Below, piece by piece: positions 46,331 through 60,800 of a stretch of DNA of 64,000 bases. The stretch covers positions 62,001-126,000 of the forward strand of contig OENT01000082.1 in the NCBI GenBank assembly GCA_900239685.1, written 5' to 3'. The notes beneath the pieces were generated by a model. The model saw nothing but the letters and a program-made list of their open reading frames with translations, was not told the DNA's origin and ran no database searches. Position 1 is the stretch's first letter; the number at the start of each line of letters is the position of its first letter. The position numbers and the translations under genes were made by a program. The DNA comes from Rotaria macrura (lineage: Eukaryota > Rotifera > Eurotatoria > Philodinida > Philodinidae).

Positions 46331-49300
46331 ATCTTTGAGTGACTCATATTTTTTTAAGTAGTTTTCATGTTTTCAAAATATATTTTTTAAGTGTCCTTTA
46401 CCCAGTTAATTGCGCCATCTATGGATTTAAAATAAATAAAATATATTCGTATCAAAAGAGATCAATCGAATGCTTTGTTTTTCTTCCTCTTCCTAATATT
46501 ACACATACGTCCGATTTTCCCCGGTCATATGAAAACTGTTGAATGCAACAGTTGAATATATTTTCAGATATTCTATTTACTTCACGAATCAATAAATCCA
46601 TGCGCTCAATACATTACAATGCAAACCATAGAAAATTTCTTCAGGACTGATCAAAAAGTCTTGAGAACATTTGAAACTGCAATGAATCAACGATCAATCA
46701 AAACAACTAAAATTAATGTTACGGTCACGCAACGCAATATCTCAAAACCATGATGTTCTTATGCATTCGCACTGCATATTCCTTCAATACTAGAATTTGT
46801 TGAAGCTAATGAACAGTAAATTTATTTTTGAATCTAATTCTTTTCATACATATAATATTGATTGATGATTTATGTTTAGATTTTTGTCATCATCACGTTC
46901 TGAATAGTAAGTTTGATTTGTTAAAAATACATCATGAACGTTTGTTAAACTGTACCCGCCAACACACTGATGAAGATAATGTCATACTCATCTAAATAGA
47001 GTTTCAACGAATACAATCATTAATAGGCACTTCAGTTTCGAATGATGATCATTCTTGACATATTCAATATTGTAAAAGAGTTCTCCGCATACAACTTTCA
47101 CTACAGAGAAGAAATTATAATGAAAAGTCGTCAAAAGCTTCTGATCATAGTTTGAGATGTAGATGGCCGTCGTGCAAAACAAAATTTTAATGCTTGTTCT
47201 CTTCTAGGTATAATGTAAAAAATCACTGCACGAAAGAATACTTTCAATGAATTTTAATCGACAAGTGACTGATGAATTTCAATCATGATGAAAATAATAT
47301 GTTATCTTGCAAACAACCATATTCAAATCAATTATATGAAGCAGAGTTCTGTTAACACATATAGTAAATAGCAAAAGGTAAATAGAATCGATATTAGTTT
47401 TGTCATTTTTTTGTGTTATTGTTACGTATGACTGAAATAAATAAATATGATCTTGCGTAATTTTTTCTTGCTACATTGGATGAATGACGACACTTTATAC
47501 ATATGAAATAACGTTATTTACTAATAAAATTCATTCAATCAAAACTAAACAATGGCTTCGTAGAGGAAATGTATTGAATGTTTGTTTCTTTAAATTATTA
47601 AGATAAAGCGTAACAATTCTGTAGATAAATCCCATGGTAGCTGCCTGACAGGTCACATGGTTAGAGATTTTTTAACAAAGGCCCTGAATTCTTGTCGGAA
47701 CAAGATGTCAAAGTAACAAAGAATGAAATTAGTTTGAGGGTAACTTGTCTTGTCGAGTGTTCAACGTTTTCTTTTCTCTTCTCAAACTCGATAGTCAAGA
47801 GAAAGTTTACACAACAATGTCTAGAATCTAGAGACGAGACGCTAGAAATTTCGATCATCACTCGATGAATATATCACTAAAATTGTTCTCTATCTGTTTC
47901 TTTCAACTGTCTTCTAATCGAATTTCGATAGTATAATGGGATTTTCTATGCGGATGGACCACGGTTACATTGTTTCATCATAATAAATAAATACGAAAAC
48001 ATGTATAGAACTTGCATGGAGCTCTAATATTGTTTGCAAATTCCCGTTAATCTTCTATTGATAAAGCAGATTTTGATAAGATTAGAAATACATGCTATTA
48101 ATGTACCTAAGTAATTATAAATGCTTATTCGTACCATTATTATACATGAGACTATTAGTATTCTTGTATTTTACACTAGACACTCTTGACTAGTTCATGG
48201 ATTTAGAATAAATCAGTCGTTTTAGTAGACACGTATGTGATAATGTTCAATATCATGGCTAAAATTTTAGCAAATGGAAAATCCACCATACTTTAATTTC
48301 TAATATAAGAAGGAAGAGATTTTCGTAGCTTAATAGTGTATTTTGTTTTTAATAGGGTCTATTTAATTTACTGAAAAATAACTCCTAGTCTTATCGTATT
48401 CTAAATTTAGTTTTTTAATGTTTTGACATCCTGCCGAGAAATCAGTCGCATTCTGTGTTACTAGCACGTTGTAGAGAAATATTAGAAACATACTGATGGT
48501 AATCGTAGAGGACTGTGGTCAAAGTTGAATGTCGTTTCTATTGAAAAAGTTGTTGAATTCAGTTCAAATGACTTTTTTCCATTAGAGTAAACGTATCTGT
48601 ATGACAAATACTAATAAGAATGTTGGATATGAAATGAAGCATGTATGTACCATTCTACTTGCGATTGCTTTTAACCAGAAAAATAAAAGAGCAAGCAAGG
48701 TAAGAAAAGCCATTGTAAGACTTGCTTGAAAGAAAATTCTCTTTCGTTTTACTCTTTTATGATAGTAGAGCATTTCTTGAAAGAGGTATTGCTCCATAAG
48801 ATAAAATTAATTACAATTGAATAATCGTAGATGTTGATTAGGATTTTTATTGAAAGATTAAGTCGATTCATCATTGTGATTGAAATATTCTTTTGTATGT
48901 TCATGCAATCGATGTTAAACAATCGTTTTCTTTTAGAATCTTCATGGAATGGTTCATCGGCTGTTATGTGAATCTTCGTCAGAGTCGACTGTAATCAATC
49001 AATGATTTTCATATGTTTCTGTGTCGATTATTTATGAACTACTCTGATAAAATTTAGTATATTTTTGTGCAACGGGAAAAAAAGAATAAGACTAAAAAAA
49101 TGAAAACAAACCATTTTATTTTTCTTCTTTCATTCTCATATCTATTTGTCACACAATGATTCATCGTTACGTATCTAAAATTTTTCCCTATGTAAGTATT
49201 TATCTTCCATGTGTAAAGAAGAAATCAATCAGAATAACACATGTACAAAACAAAACACATTAGAATATCGATTTATGTATTCTTGAACTAATTTTTTTTG

Positions 49301-50685
49301 TTTTTACGTTATTAATAATTGTGAATTTTAGAAAGTACTCACAAACAAAGAAATCGTTTTCATCCAGTAACGTTTTGGCTCAGGTAAAAACCACCAATGA
49401 TCTAGTTCTATTATTTATTTGAGTGAGGATATTTTCTAGAATCAATGAGCACGTTTTCTATTGGAAGTGTCATCATTTTCAAGCATGTAATTATTTTCAG
49501 AGAGTGATCGATTGCTTTTAGAATATCTTAAGTGTCCTCTCGTCTATGTCTTCGTGAAAATATCTTAGAGTTAAACATAACTTTAGTTTTCATAACATGT
49601 ATTTCAGCACGCATAGAAAACTCGACAAGTTCATACTATCGAAAAAGAATTTACTAAACGTTTGAGAGTTGGGAGACATTGTTTATATCGGATGCATAAT
49701 AGTGATATGAAATCTGCAAGAAAATGAGATTAAAATACTCATGTATACATAAGATTCATAAATATTGAAGTCATTTTTTTTCTTATGAATACAATACAAT
49801 CCTTTCGTACAACTTGAACTCTGACCACATGCTATGGAGTGATGTCTGATCATTTTCGATGTCAATGAGACTCATGCCGGCTTTTTTTTTCATTATCTAG
49901 AATCAAAATTTTAAATAAAAACATCTAAATAGCATCAAATTAATACATGTTTTATTTTCTTCAAAATATTGAATCGTTGTCTGATTGGACTCAAGCTCGA
50001 ATTCAAAGTAAATAGTCAAAATATCTAAACTGAATGTTGATTTTAACGTCATCGAAAGCTATTGAGTATTTTCGTTGACTTGAGTTAAATTTCGATATAA
50101 TGTATATGAATGTTTGATGATGATATTTTACACATATATGTCTCTATTTGATGGAATATTGTTACCTGTAATTATTGAACATGACTGCACATTTCATATT
50201 GACCAAGAATTTTTGAAAAAATGATTGATTTGATTCTTTTGCGATCGATATCTTTTGTGCGAGATTGAAACCTTCATTCAGCCTCAATATTTTTTACTAA
50301 AACAAAAAGACATATCGATTGTTGGAAAACATTCACGAATTTGATTGTCTTTTTTTCGATGTTGATGTTTTGTTTTGTTTTTGTAATTTTAGTTTTAGAT
50401 AGAAATAACAAAATGTACTAATATTTATTAATGTTTCATTTATATTCGATTCCATATAATACATTAATGTTTTTTCTCCGCTTTTTTCCGTATTTAGAAC
50501 ACCATTTTTAGATCTAAATAATCAGAGTTTATTTGTAATTTTTTCTCTAATCTTGTCTGTCTTTCAAAGGCGAAAGTAAACTATTTATTAACCGTGTTTG
50601 GATATTTGTCAACAAAAGTAATCCTATTTGATTGTCTTTTCATTAAAGATTTCATAAATCTAATTTAAGTCTTTTCTAAGCAATA
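46331..50685. other. Intergenic, 4.4 kb, OMA1 to PCF11
   Basis: AT-rich, no supported gene. A minus-strand open stretch at 48582-48797 would encode 71 residues with one strongly hydrophobic segment; I give it little weight without homology or splice context. Confidence 0.5.
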
Positions 50686-53600
50686 ATGGCTGTTAAAGAT
50701 GATTATCAAGATTTTAAAGTTGCATTAAATGATCTAAGAATGAATAGCAAACCATTAATTAATTGCTTAACAATATTAGCTGAAGAAAAAATGCATCATG
50801 CACCACAAATTGTACGTGCTCTCGAGGAACGTATACTGGAAGTTAGTAAATCAATAGAGAAAGATCAATTTTGTTCAGAAAATTTGATTTACATTTTCTT
50901 TTCTAGACAAGAGGTGATCATGTTTTACCTGCGTTATATGTATTGGATTCCATAGTCAAAAATTTACGTTCATCAGTTTATGTTCAATTATTTGAAGCAA
51001 AATTGCCAGTACTTTTTGCTAATGCTTTCCATAAGGTTTGAAAGAATGAAAATAATTTCCTTGTTTTGTTTTTCTTTGAAATAAACTTCTTATCTATTGT
51101 TCAGGTCGATGAACGTACTCGATCGTCTATGTTCAAACTTCGTCAAACGTGGGCACCATTTTTTACTAATCTAGCACTGTATAATCTCGACACAAGAACC
51201 CATGACATTGATCCAGCATGGCCTATTACAGCGCGAGTGCCCGATCCATCTCCATTTCTACAAAACATACATTTGAATCCTAATTTTCTACAAAAAGTAC
51301 GTATCTCAGACAACATGTTCGACATAAGCTTAAACTAGTGATGAAATCACAGAAAGATTGAATAAATAGAATCATGTCGAACTATCTTTGAAATCAAAAT
51401 TTGAAAATTAACTTGTTCATTACTTATTATTTTTCTGACTTTTCATGATAATAGAGACTACTATGCCGGAATATTTGACATAAACTGAGGAAATCCTGAT
51501 TTTAGGACGATTAGAAGAAAAATCGGTACATCTGGGCATCACAATATCAAGTATGGTTCGAAATTTTCCTCTAAGTTTGTTCTTCCGTTACTATACACTA
51601 TAAATTTTAATATTTAATCTAGAGCATTCTGTAAAGTAAACATACTGACAGTATACTTGTCGGAATATTTATTTTCGTACGCCGATTGTATGCAGGACAT
51701 TGAAAAATCTATTTTACAAGAACTTATCATCCTATACGTAACATAGATTCATAGATTTTGTGCTCAACCATGAAATGATTCAGACTATTTTCCTAGATCT
51801 ATGTCCAAATTCATAGAAAAAGGCTGATAATCTCATGATTGATTGTGATAAAATGAAAATTCTAACTAATTTATCATGCCGTAACACATGACCTTCTAAA
51901 ACATACTATATCACTGAATGTCGATATTTCCATCACGTTCTGTCCGATCTCTACGCTAAAAGAACAAAATAAATAGTTTCTGGTTCATATTCATTTGTTT
52001 CTGTTGCCAAAAATGATCACAAATTCTAAGTTAAAATAAATGCTTTTACCAATGAGATACAAAATGTATTATTTGATTTGCATCGTTGCAATGCTCTGGG
52101 AATGAGCTTCAATGATATTTTTGTATTTTCATATTTTTCATATGTATATCAATACGAACTCTTCTACAAAGATGATACGTATCTAAATAGGTAGTATACA
52201 CAATGAGATCATAAATTGTATCTCTGCTTTATTAACTATCGTCAATTTGATTAAATTAATTATAAAAAGTTTTAATTTTTACTACTTAAGATTGGGAGCT
52301 AGAGAGATATCTCTAAGTTCAGTTACAATACACAACAGAACGAATGTAATCGATATAGGAATGAGAGAACAAAAAAAATCAACTATCCCTATGATTTCGT
52401 TCTAGATGGTGAATGGATTAGAGTAAAATCATATGCATTTCTATATTTCGAATAAACTACGTTTCGATTTTTGTTCAATAGAATACATCCTCATCTGCAG
52501 TTTCTTCTGATCAGCAATCAAGTGGAGAAGATATTCAACAACAAATCTTACGACTACAACAAGAAGATCCGGAGTCTAATATATTTCGTACTCGAACTGT
52601 AAATCAACCGCCCATATCGATAGCTCCACCCATGATATCTGAACTCTCATCAAGAAGTGATACATATCATATGATACCCATTGAACGTATGGAGCAAATA
52701 CGACAAGAAACTGCACACGTACTTGATCTTGGTGTTGATGGGCAACAAGAATCGAAGATAAAAAAGTTATCTGGAAAGAAAAAAAAATCAAATAAGAAAC
52801 GTCGACCATCAGCACGTTTACGGCGACGTACTACAGCACTTGCACAAGCATTTACAAATAATGATCAGGATATTTCGTCAGACGATGATTTTAATGAAGT
52901 AGATAATCAAGACGATGGTGACGATGATGATGATGATGAACCATTCATAATTAAACAATCATCGGCTATTATCAATGGATTCGATGTTAAATCAACTAGT
53001 AATAGTGTTGATAGTAGAAATAATAAAACTGACAATGATGTGTAAGTAATATTAGTATAAATAAAATATTATGGATGTAGATACTTTAACTTTTAGTGAA
53101 GCATTATTTGGTGGTTCGGATAAAGATTATCGTGCTACAGATAGACCTAGTCAACAAGCAGCAACAAATTCAAATAGTCTCGATGCTGATAGTATATTTG
53201 AAATAAATTCAAAATGTCTTCGACTTGCTGAACAAAAATATAAGTCAAAAGAGTTATCATCTGAAGAATATCAAGCAACATTAAAATTATTACAAAATAT
53301 ACTTGAGAGTGAAGTTAAACGACTCACTGTACAACAGAAGTAAGGATCTTGTGAAAAGATAAATGAGATGGACAAAAGAAAATTCTACGTTTAAAATTCA
53401 ACTAGATAAGAGTCGGTGACGAATATCAAATTTAATAGTGAAAAGCTTCTTTTTAAATTCAATAATTACATGTATATTATGGAATTTATCGATAGTAATA
53501 AGTTATGAATTGATCAGTTGTTGCTAGCTCGATGGAGAATATCATTTATTTACATAGTTCTATGACATCAATCTTTGCTTATCTAGTATTTGTATATAAT

Positions 53601-56600
53601 GTCGGTTTAATGTTGTGTCTGATGAAAAGTTTTCAAAAAAAAAATTATTACTTAAGGCGCCCCCACCCTAAAATATCAATTGTGGTCAGTTTTTTCAATG
53701 TTTTGATTTCTAGTGCGTCTAATAAAGCACGATAGCAGCTGCCGAACGCACTATAACTTATTTATTTTATGAACTGTTTTCATGGTGTAAAACTCATTTT
53801 TTTCAGAGCACCCACTCATTGAGGAAATGGCTGTTTGAAAACTTGATTACCGATGAGTTTTGAATCTCTTTGTCGATACATGGGATTGATTACTACATGT
53901 TGTATATGTCGCTAGTATATTGCCTTTGAAATATATTTATTGTAAGTACATAAAAAGAATTCATTTAACAAAAGTTCATTCCGAAAAAAGCTTCGAAAAT
54001 CATTCCGGATACACATTTTGCGTTTTTCTCCACATATGGTTTTTTGCTATGCTATTTTTGTATTTCTCAAATTTCTCCACCGTTTTTTTATGATACAGAG
54101 TTCCGGTTGGTTTTAAAGTATAGCTATGACCTACCACTACAACTTAACAGGGTCGAATTTTACGATTAAATGAGTTTTGTTTTCGAATATCGAAATTTTT
54201 AATGTTGAGTAGCATTAGATTCTCAATTTTTGCATTACATGCTTCCATTAAAAAATTTTAGAAATGAAATTGAACATTCGGTCTCTGTTAAGTTGTACTG
54301 GCAGGTCATAGCTATATTTTGAAACCAAATCGAACGCGATAGTATTGTCCATGGGGAAGATATATGGGAAATGTCGGCAGCTCCATTTTATACTGTGATT
54401 CAATAGTAAATGGCCACAGACTTAATATTTTGAACTGAAGTTTTTACTGTGAGATACCTAGCAGTGGACACACCTACAATGATAAATTCAGCAAGATTCG
54501 ATGACCACAAGCGAACATGAAAATTAGGGTGGGCGTGGGGCTTCGGATCAATTTCTTCGAGTATTCTAAATGTGTTTTTGCACTAAATACATAGTATTCA
54601 TTATGATATGCATGCAAGAGATTTGTAATTGTGAATCGGTAGATTTTCAAACGACTTCAATTTTTATTCTCAGACTGGAGTGAGAGTTTCCACTTTTGAG
54701 AATTTCAGATAGAATATTTTTTCTCGATTGGCACACAAAACGTATCTAACTAACTGCAGTTTGTGTGTCATCGAATTCGGAGAATTTTGAAGATCGTAAT
54801 ATATGTTCAAACAATGATGTGTAGCATGTTTTTGACCTATGTGGAAGTCCTTTATGTGCATGGATCCATTGATGAAATAGAACTTTGACAGCAACAGTCA
54901 GACAGGTTTCAGGTTATTTGAATCTTTGAAAAGTTCATTTCTTTTCGTATTGACTTACTCTACTTAGCTTTCTATGTATTTTTAAAGAAAATAATCTACT
55001 TAATCTTTCAGTGGTGCCACAACACTTTTGACTGAAGCCAATCATCAATCGCTGGTCACTCAAGCAAATTCTCTAGCAACACCAAGTCATCCGTTTCAAC
55101 AGCAACTCCTTCAATTTGCTCAACAACACGCACCACAAATACCGACAACACCTGCTCAACCATCATCATTGTCGACATTTACAAATTCTTCATTTCCATT
55201 TCCAGGTTTTGGTACTGACGCATATCGTCATGTCATGCAAATCTTGGCAACCGTTGGTGCACCACCATCATATACATCAAATTATAACTTCCTATCCTAT
55301 CTTTCACTCTTGCCATCTGCTTCAGCATCATTCACACCTGTTCAAAATGCATTTCAATCTTCGTCAACACAACATCAACTAACAGCAGTATCATCAGAGC
55401 AACAAATATTATGTGCTCGTCAAAGTCCACCATTAAAACGACCACATGATGAAAACAATAATAGTCATACTAATACTAATAATAATCTTTATCCAAATGA
55501 AGATGTTAAACGAATACGTTATGATCCTGTCACAGGACGTGCAACACGAACACGTAATTTCGATGAAGAAAATGTAGCGCCTGTACCGTCACTGATTGAT
55601 GCTAATCTGAATATGCTTAAAAAGTATGCAAAAATTTTCTTTTGTTTTGTCCAGTTTTTAAAAAGATCAGCAATAGGATATCGATGAATTCTTCTGTTCT
55701 TCTACATAGGAAATATGTTGGCATAGTTCAACAATTATATGTTGGAAAATTTCAGTGTCGTTTATGTGGTCTTCGTTTTACTGCTAAACAAAAGAATCAT
55801 TACAAACATCATCTTGACTGGCATTATCTTGAAAATAAACACGAAAAAGATTTACATGCAGCAACATCATCAGTAGCATTATTACAACGAAGCCGCAGTT
55901 GGTATTCATCTGTACAAGAGTGGACAATTTACGAAGAAAATATCGAAGAACAAATACGAACTGGAAAAACTCTAACCACACAAGTACGACCAGTTAAAGA
56001 AAGTAATCAGTTAATACAAGGTGAAAATATTATATCATCAACCGGTGTAATATCTTGTCCAGCTATTGGAAATGATGATGTACGTAAATCATCTATGAAT
56101 TTTGTTAAAACAAAAGAATGATTGCGATTTTTAAATGTGTCTCTTTTAGCGTTGTTATGTATGTCATGATCCTTTTGAAAATTTCTTTGATGATAATCGA
56201 GAAGAATGGCATTTGAAAGATGCTATTCGAATCAATGGAATAACGTATCATCCCATTTGCTATCAAGATGTTAGATATGAGGTAAATATATCTTGTTTCC
56301 TGTATAGATTTCCGAGTAAAAGACAGTGGTTTGAACCCATCTCAATTCGTCTCTTGTCGGCGAACGTTCGATTCATCCATGAAGTAATGATGACTATCTT
56401 CAAGAAATATCGTGAACAAAGAAAATATCCCAGTACATTTATATTCAAATGTCATGAGATTTTCAACGTACATTGTAGGATAGATGCTGATAACATTTTC
56501 AGATTTAAACTACGACACTAGATGAAAACTAATATATAGTTATGTTCAAAACGCATGTATAAAATATAGTTCTTTCGTCGATGAAAACTTCTCGGGAGAT

Positions 56601-57877
56601 CTTTATTCTATAGACTCAATTGTTTTGCTCGTGCAAGCATCTCAAAATCAGAGATGCATAGAATTAAGTTAGTTTTTTTTATTCTGAATGAGAAGTTCTA
56701 ATTTCAAGATTTAATCGTATCATATCTGCAGAAACATATATTTCAATGTTCGCTTTTCTCATTAGGTGACTAAGATTTACTGAGAATCCTTTCTCTAGAA
56801 TCATGCTTCGATTTCAGGCTTCATTTGAGATTTTGCACATGAACACAACATGGAATGACCAACAATAATCTTCATCTTCACTTATGATCACATTCCTGTT
56901 GCAGTTTTAATATCGATATATTTCTATACTCTGGTGCTGATCTATGAATATTCAAGGTTGCCATCAGTTCTGCATAACTCTAATAAAATTATGATATTCT
57001 AGGTTTTTTCGAAGTATATCTATACCTTTGCTAGATGAGACAAAGAATCCAGAGTTCTCAAAAAGAATATTTTCATTACAAAAATATTCTTTAATTTAAT
57101 AGTGCATCTTGTGGTTTAATAAACTGGATTATCATCAGTTATCTGTATCGTTCATCATAGTATCGCGAGTAGAGATAGATTCGATTTATTAAATCAAGAC
57201 CGTCGAAAAATTCGAAAGCAAACAATAAAACAGAAGGATAAAGAACAATTAGACTAGCTTATTGTGCTTTAATGTACTATATATTCGATATTTCTGCCAC
57301 AACTCAATTATTTGAAAAAAAATGATTTTGACTTACAGTGTACCTAGCTGATAGTAAAAACTAGTTTTGCGTGTTAGAATCTAGGAATAAATCAACTTTT
57401 TCGAAGGCTATAGAAGATCTTATACAGAATTCCTTCGTTCAAGAAAAATGATTAAATCAGACAAAGCATTAATTTTTTTATGAATAGACCGCAATTGAAC
57501 AAATGCCAATGACAGATTTATCACCCGGCGATGCTCCAACAGTATTATTCAAAAATACTATTGATGGAGTCAGTAATCTTCCATCTGATATATCAATAGT
57601 TGATTCTTCACCAGCTATCAAAAGTGATAATGATAATACACCGGTTGGACCTTCATCATCATCGGATGATTCAGCAGAGCCAACTAATCGTTCGTCTATG
57701 TCATTTGTTAATCTTGTTGAAACGATATTTGTAAAAAAAGAAGAAATTAAAACAATTGAACATGTTGAAGAACAACTACCGACAAATGAAGATGAAGCAT
57801 CGATTAATACAGCAACTAGATCTGAAGAAATACCATTCTTATCTTTTGAACATGAAGTTAAATCTGAAACTATTTAA
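50686..57877 (+). CDS. PCF11: PCF11, pre-mRNA cleavage complex II / termination factor
   Basis: Nine exons: 50686-50841, 50907-51035, 51105-51296, 52482-53041, 53097-53339, 55012-55623, 55710-56079, 56150-56281, 57488-57877; 927 aa. The N-terminal CID (residues about 1-135) carries DYQDFKVALNDL, NSKPLINCLTILAEE, LYVLDSIVKNL and KVDERTRSSMFKLRQTW, the surface that binds the RNA polymerase II CTD phosphorylated on Ser2. The middle is a basic KKKKSNKKRR stretch, an Asp run and Gln/Ser/Pro-rich sequence. The C-terminal part has two zinc-binding modules: CRLCGLRF...HYKHHLDWHY, then CYVCHDPFENFFDDNREEWH, with SWYSSVQEW between them; these bind CLP1-side partners in other species. PCF11 couples 3' end cleavage to termination. 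Three introns exceed 1 kb; one carries a foldback element. The acidic, Ser-rich last exon is the least certain. Confidence 0.92.
51297..52481 (+). other. PCF11 intron, 1.2 kb
   Basis: Between the CID exons and the basic/low-complexity exon. No coding or repeat structure recognised. Confidence 0.6.
53340..55011 (+). other. PCF11 intron, 1.7 kb, with foldback element
   Basis: Phase-2 intron joining the exon ending TVQQ(K/N) to GATTLLTEAN. More than half of it is the inverted-repeat element at about 53651-54550. Confidence 0.65.
53651..54550. mobile_element. Foldback/MITE-like element, about 0.9 kb
   Basis: Two nested sets of inverted repeats. Outer: left GCCCCCACCCTAAAATAT...TGTGGTCA and, reverse-complemented from the right end, GCCCACCCTAATTTTCATG...TGTGGTCA. 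Inner: TATAGCTATGACCTACCACT at about 54120 and the reverse complement of about 54285-54320, which reads TATAGCTATGACCTGCCAGT, continuing into ACAACTTAACAG on both sides; the homology extends over about 55 bp. No open reading frame resembles a transposase, so this is non-autonomous. The left end starts at TTAA, but the right end does not show it. Confidence 0.6.
56282..57487 (+). other. PCF11 intron, 1.2 kb
   Basis: The open stretch running past the donor at 56282 (to about 56521) is read-through into intron. No other feature seen. Confidence 0.55.
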
Positions 57878-60800
57878 TTAATAATACTTCAGAAGAAATA
57901 AGAACAACATGAAATTAATACAAATATATATACATACGTATACATATATATTATTGGTTCATTTTCTTGGCTCTCATTTGATTGCTATGAGTTTACTTGA
58001 GTATCAGTGTCTTTTTCTTTATTCATGTGCTCTTTTTTTGTTTTTTTTTATCGTGCGTCTGTATGCATACGTACGAAAGATTCAAAAAAGAAATAAATAT
58101 GTATAAAAAAATTTTTCTTTGCTCTTATGATATTCTATTCTTTCATGAGACATAAATAAAAGATTAGAAAGAATCTTACAGAATTTTAAGTGATGGAAGT
58201 ATGAGTCATGATCCAAACACTCGGTAGTGTTTAGAGCCCTGCAGGTTGTAGATAACCTGCCCTGTCAGAGCAGGCCAGGTTACAGCAGCAGCATGGCAGG
58301 ACAGGGCAGCTTATCAAAAATTTTACAGGGCAGGTTACAGGGTGCCAGTAGCGTAACCTGTGACCTGCAACTAATATTATGTAATAGATGTAGTCAACTT
58401 CTTTCCAGAATTATTTGATAAGGAAAGGCTAAAACTGATAGTGAATAAAAAATCAATTTAGATTGGTCGCAAATGCATTCAATAGAAATAATAGATATGT
58501 GCTTTAGTAGTATATTTTTTGTGTTTATGAACATCTACAATTAATTCCATTGTACATATATTACTTTTCTGATTTTCAGCTTTATTACTTTTATTCATTT
58601 GTCCATTATTATAATTACTTTATCGTCGGAAAGGATAAAGACATGTTGCACTATCAATAACATGTTCTAGCATATGTTCTTAAGACGATCATTATGAATA
58701 ATTCATATTCGAATTTCCTGCAAGTTCGGCTATATCAGAGCGTGTTTTTTGCTCATCAGGTCGAATATTTGAGAAAAGAAGACAATTTAAAAATCCTGAT
58801 ATTGTTGATGATATTTTAAAGATAAGAAATTTTCGAAATGAATGATTGCGTGCTTTTAGTTTTGTAATTAAAATAAATTGAATGAAATTGCATAATATAA
58901 TTATGCGAAAGTTCGAATTTTTCTCAATTATAAAAAACTACAGGGCAGGGCAGATCCAGGTTGCCAAAATCTTGTAACCTGCAGCTCTCTAGTAGTGTTA
59001 TCTTATATTAGTGTCCGCAGACAAAAAAGTTTCGTCTCAGCTTCGGTTGGAAACTAAAATTTTCTCTTATACATCAACAGTAGATGATAAGAAACGTAAG
59101 AGAAAAACTTTGTTTCATTCTCATTGAAAACAGAACCTTCTTGCTTGTCAATGACTACATACGTTGCATATCGATCAAGTACTTGAACTTACTAGATATC
59201 ATTGAAGATGACATGTATTATTACAGCACATACAACAAGGTCGGTTTGTTTTCCATAGAGGATCGATACATGTGTAATCACGAAAGTTGAAATTGCATTG
59301 TTCGCCTCTTTTTTTTGTAACTATGTGTCTATGAAAAATGCACTTAGTTTCTTCACAAAGGCGAGTTGACACATTCGTTTCAAGTTTTAAAGTATTCTAA
59401 TGCTATTGATAATTACTCAACCTAGAAAAAAACATAAACAAAAATGCCCTTCCTATCATATAAATATCAAGTGAATAAGACAGCTACGAAGTATCGATGA
59501 ATATTATTGAAATTTTCGTTATTTTTTATTTTTCAATCGTTCCTTCATAACATTGACATCGAAAGAATAATGATCCATACATTCGTGTTTTAGAAATACC
59601 GATTTCAAGATAGCATACCGAGTAGAAAATTTTAATATAATTACCGTGTAAGAAAATCAAGCTCAACCGTACATGTCAGTTTATATAAGTTGACATTGAT
59701 TTCTGTTGTCATACACACTTAATGAACACAACAATGCTGTCAAATGATATTCACTAGTTCCAAGATATCATCGAAACGCATACTTCCTTAAGAGTGTTAA
59801 TTACGACAGATTGATAGACTGTCCCGTTTTTTCTGAGATCTGATAGATCCTTGTATTTCGGCTTGAGAATTTTCATGAGCGTAATTCTCTGTGCAATAGG
59901 CTCCAATGGTCAAATATATAGTTTCTCCTATGCATATACATACATGAATATTCGGCATTTTCTCAAATAAAAAGAAATTTTATTCTTGTATATTGATCTA
60001 AAGAATGAAAATATGTGAACATCTACGATTTACTAAGTTTGGAACTGAAATTCGAAACTTGACTTCCTATGTTACCTATGATGTTAACCAATTACTTGCT
60101 GAAAAATTCGATAAACATTTCTTTATCAGAAAAATACAGATGTAAAAATAATTTAACTTCTTCCAGGTGTTTCAACAAATTATTCAAGCACATCGAAGAA
60201 ATAAACATCTGAAGGGCAAAAAGTGATTGGATACTTGAAGGAGAGGATGTCTTGTAGATTTTATTCTGCCTAATATTCCAAATCGCAGATTCATGATTTA
60301 GATTAATAAATAGAAATTGTAATACTGTATTCTATAGATAAACTATTTTTTTCTTCTACACACGAAACGTATCTAATATCCAGAGACGACTTTACATCAT
60401 ATTTCTGTATGATGTTATTGTTTGTCTAGGAAAAGAGCTTGTTTTTCAACAATCCAAAATTTTCCATTTGTCTTGCCGTAAGATTTTTCGGTACTATTCT
60501 AAATAATTGGTATTATTATTTATTAGTATTTTAATTGCGAGAAGAATCAAGAAAAATGGATGATGGCCATGTGCTACTAGTAAAACCTGTACTTCGAATA
60601 ATTTCATATGATAAAAAGTAAATGCATGCCGAAGAATTTTTTCAAACAAATACGCTATCAAATAGATTATCTAGCGCTCGATATCGATGTACTTTCAAAT
60701 TTACTATTACCATAAAACAATACTACTACTGATTTCCATTACTTATTAGGTAGTTGAATTGAACATCGTTGCCTATTCATCGAAAATTCTTCTTTATGTT

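Noticed and set aside
48582-48797. Small membrane-protein ORF on the minus strand
   Set aside because: No homology, promoter or splice context; hydrophobic ORFs arise easily in T-rich DNA.
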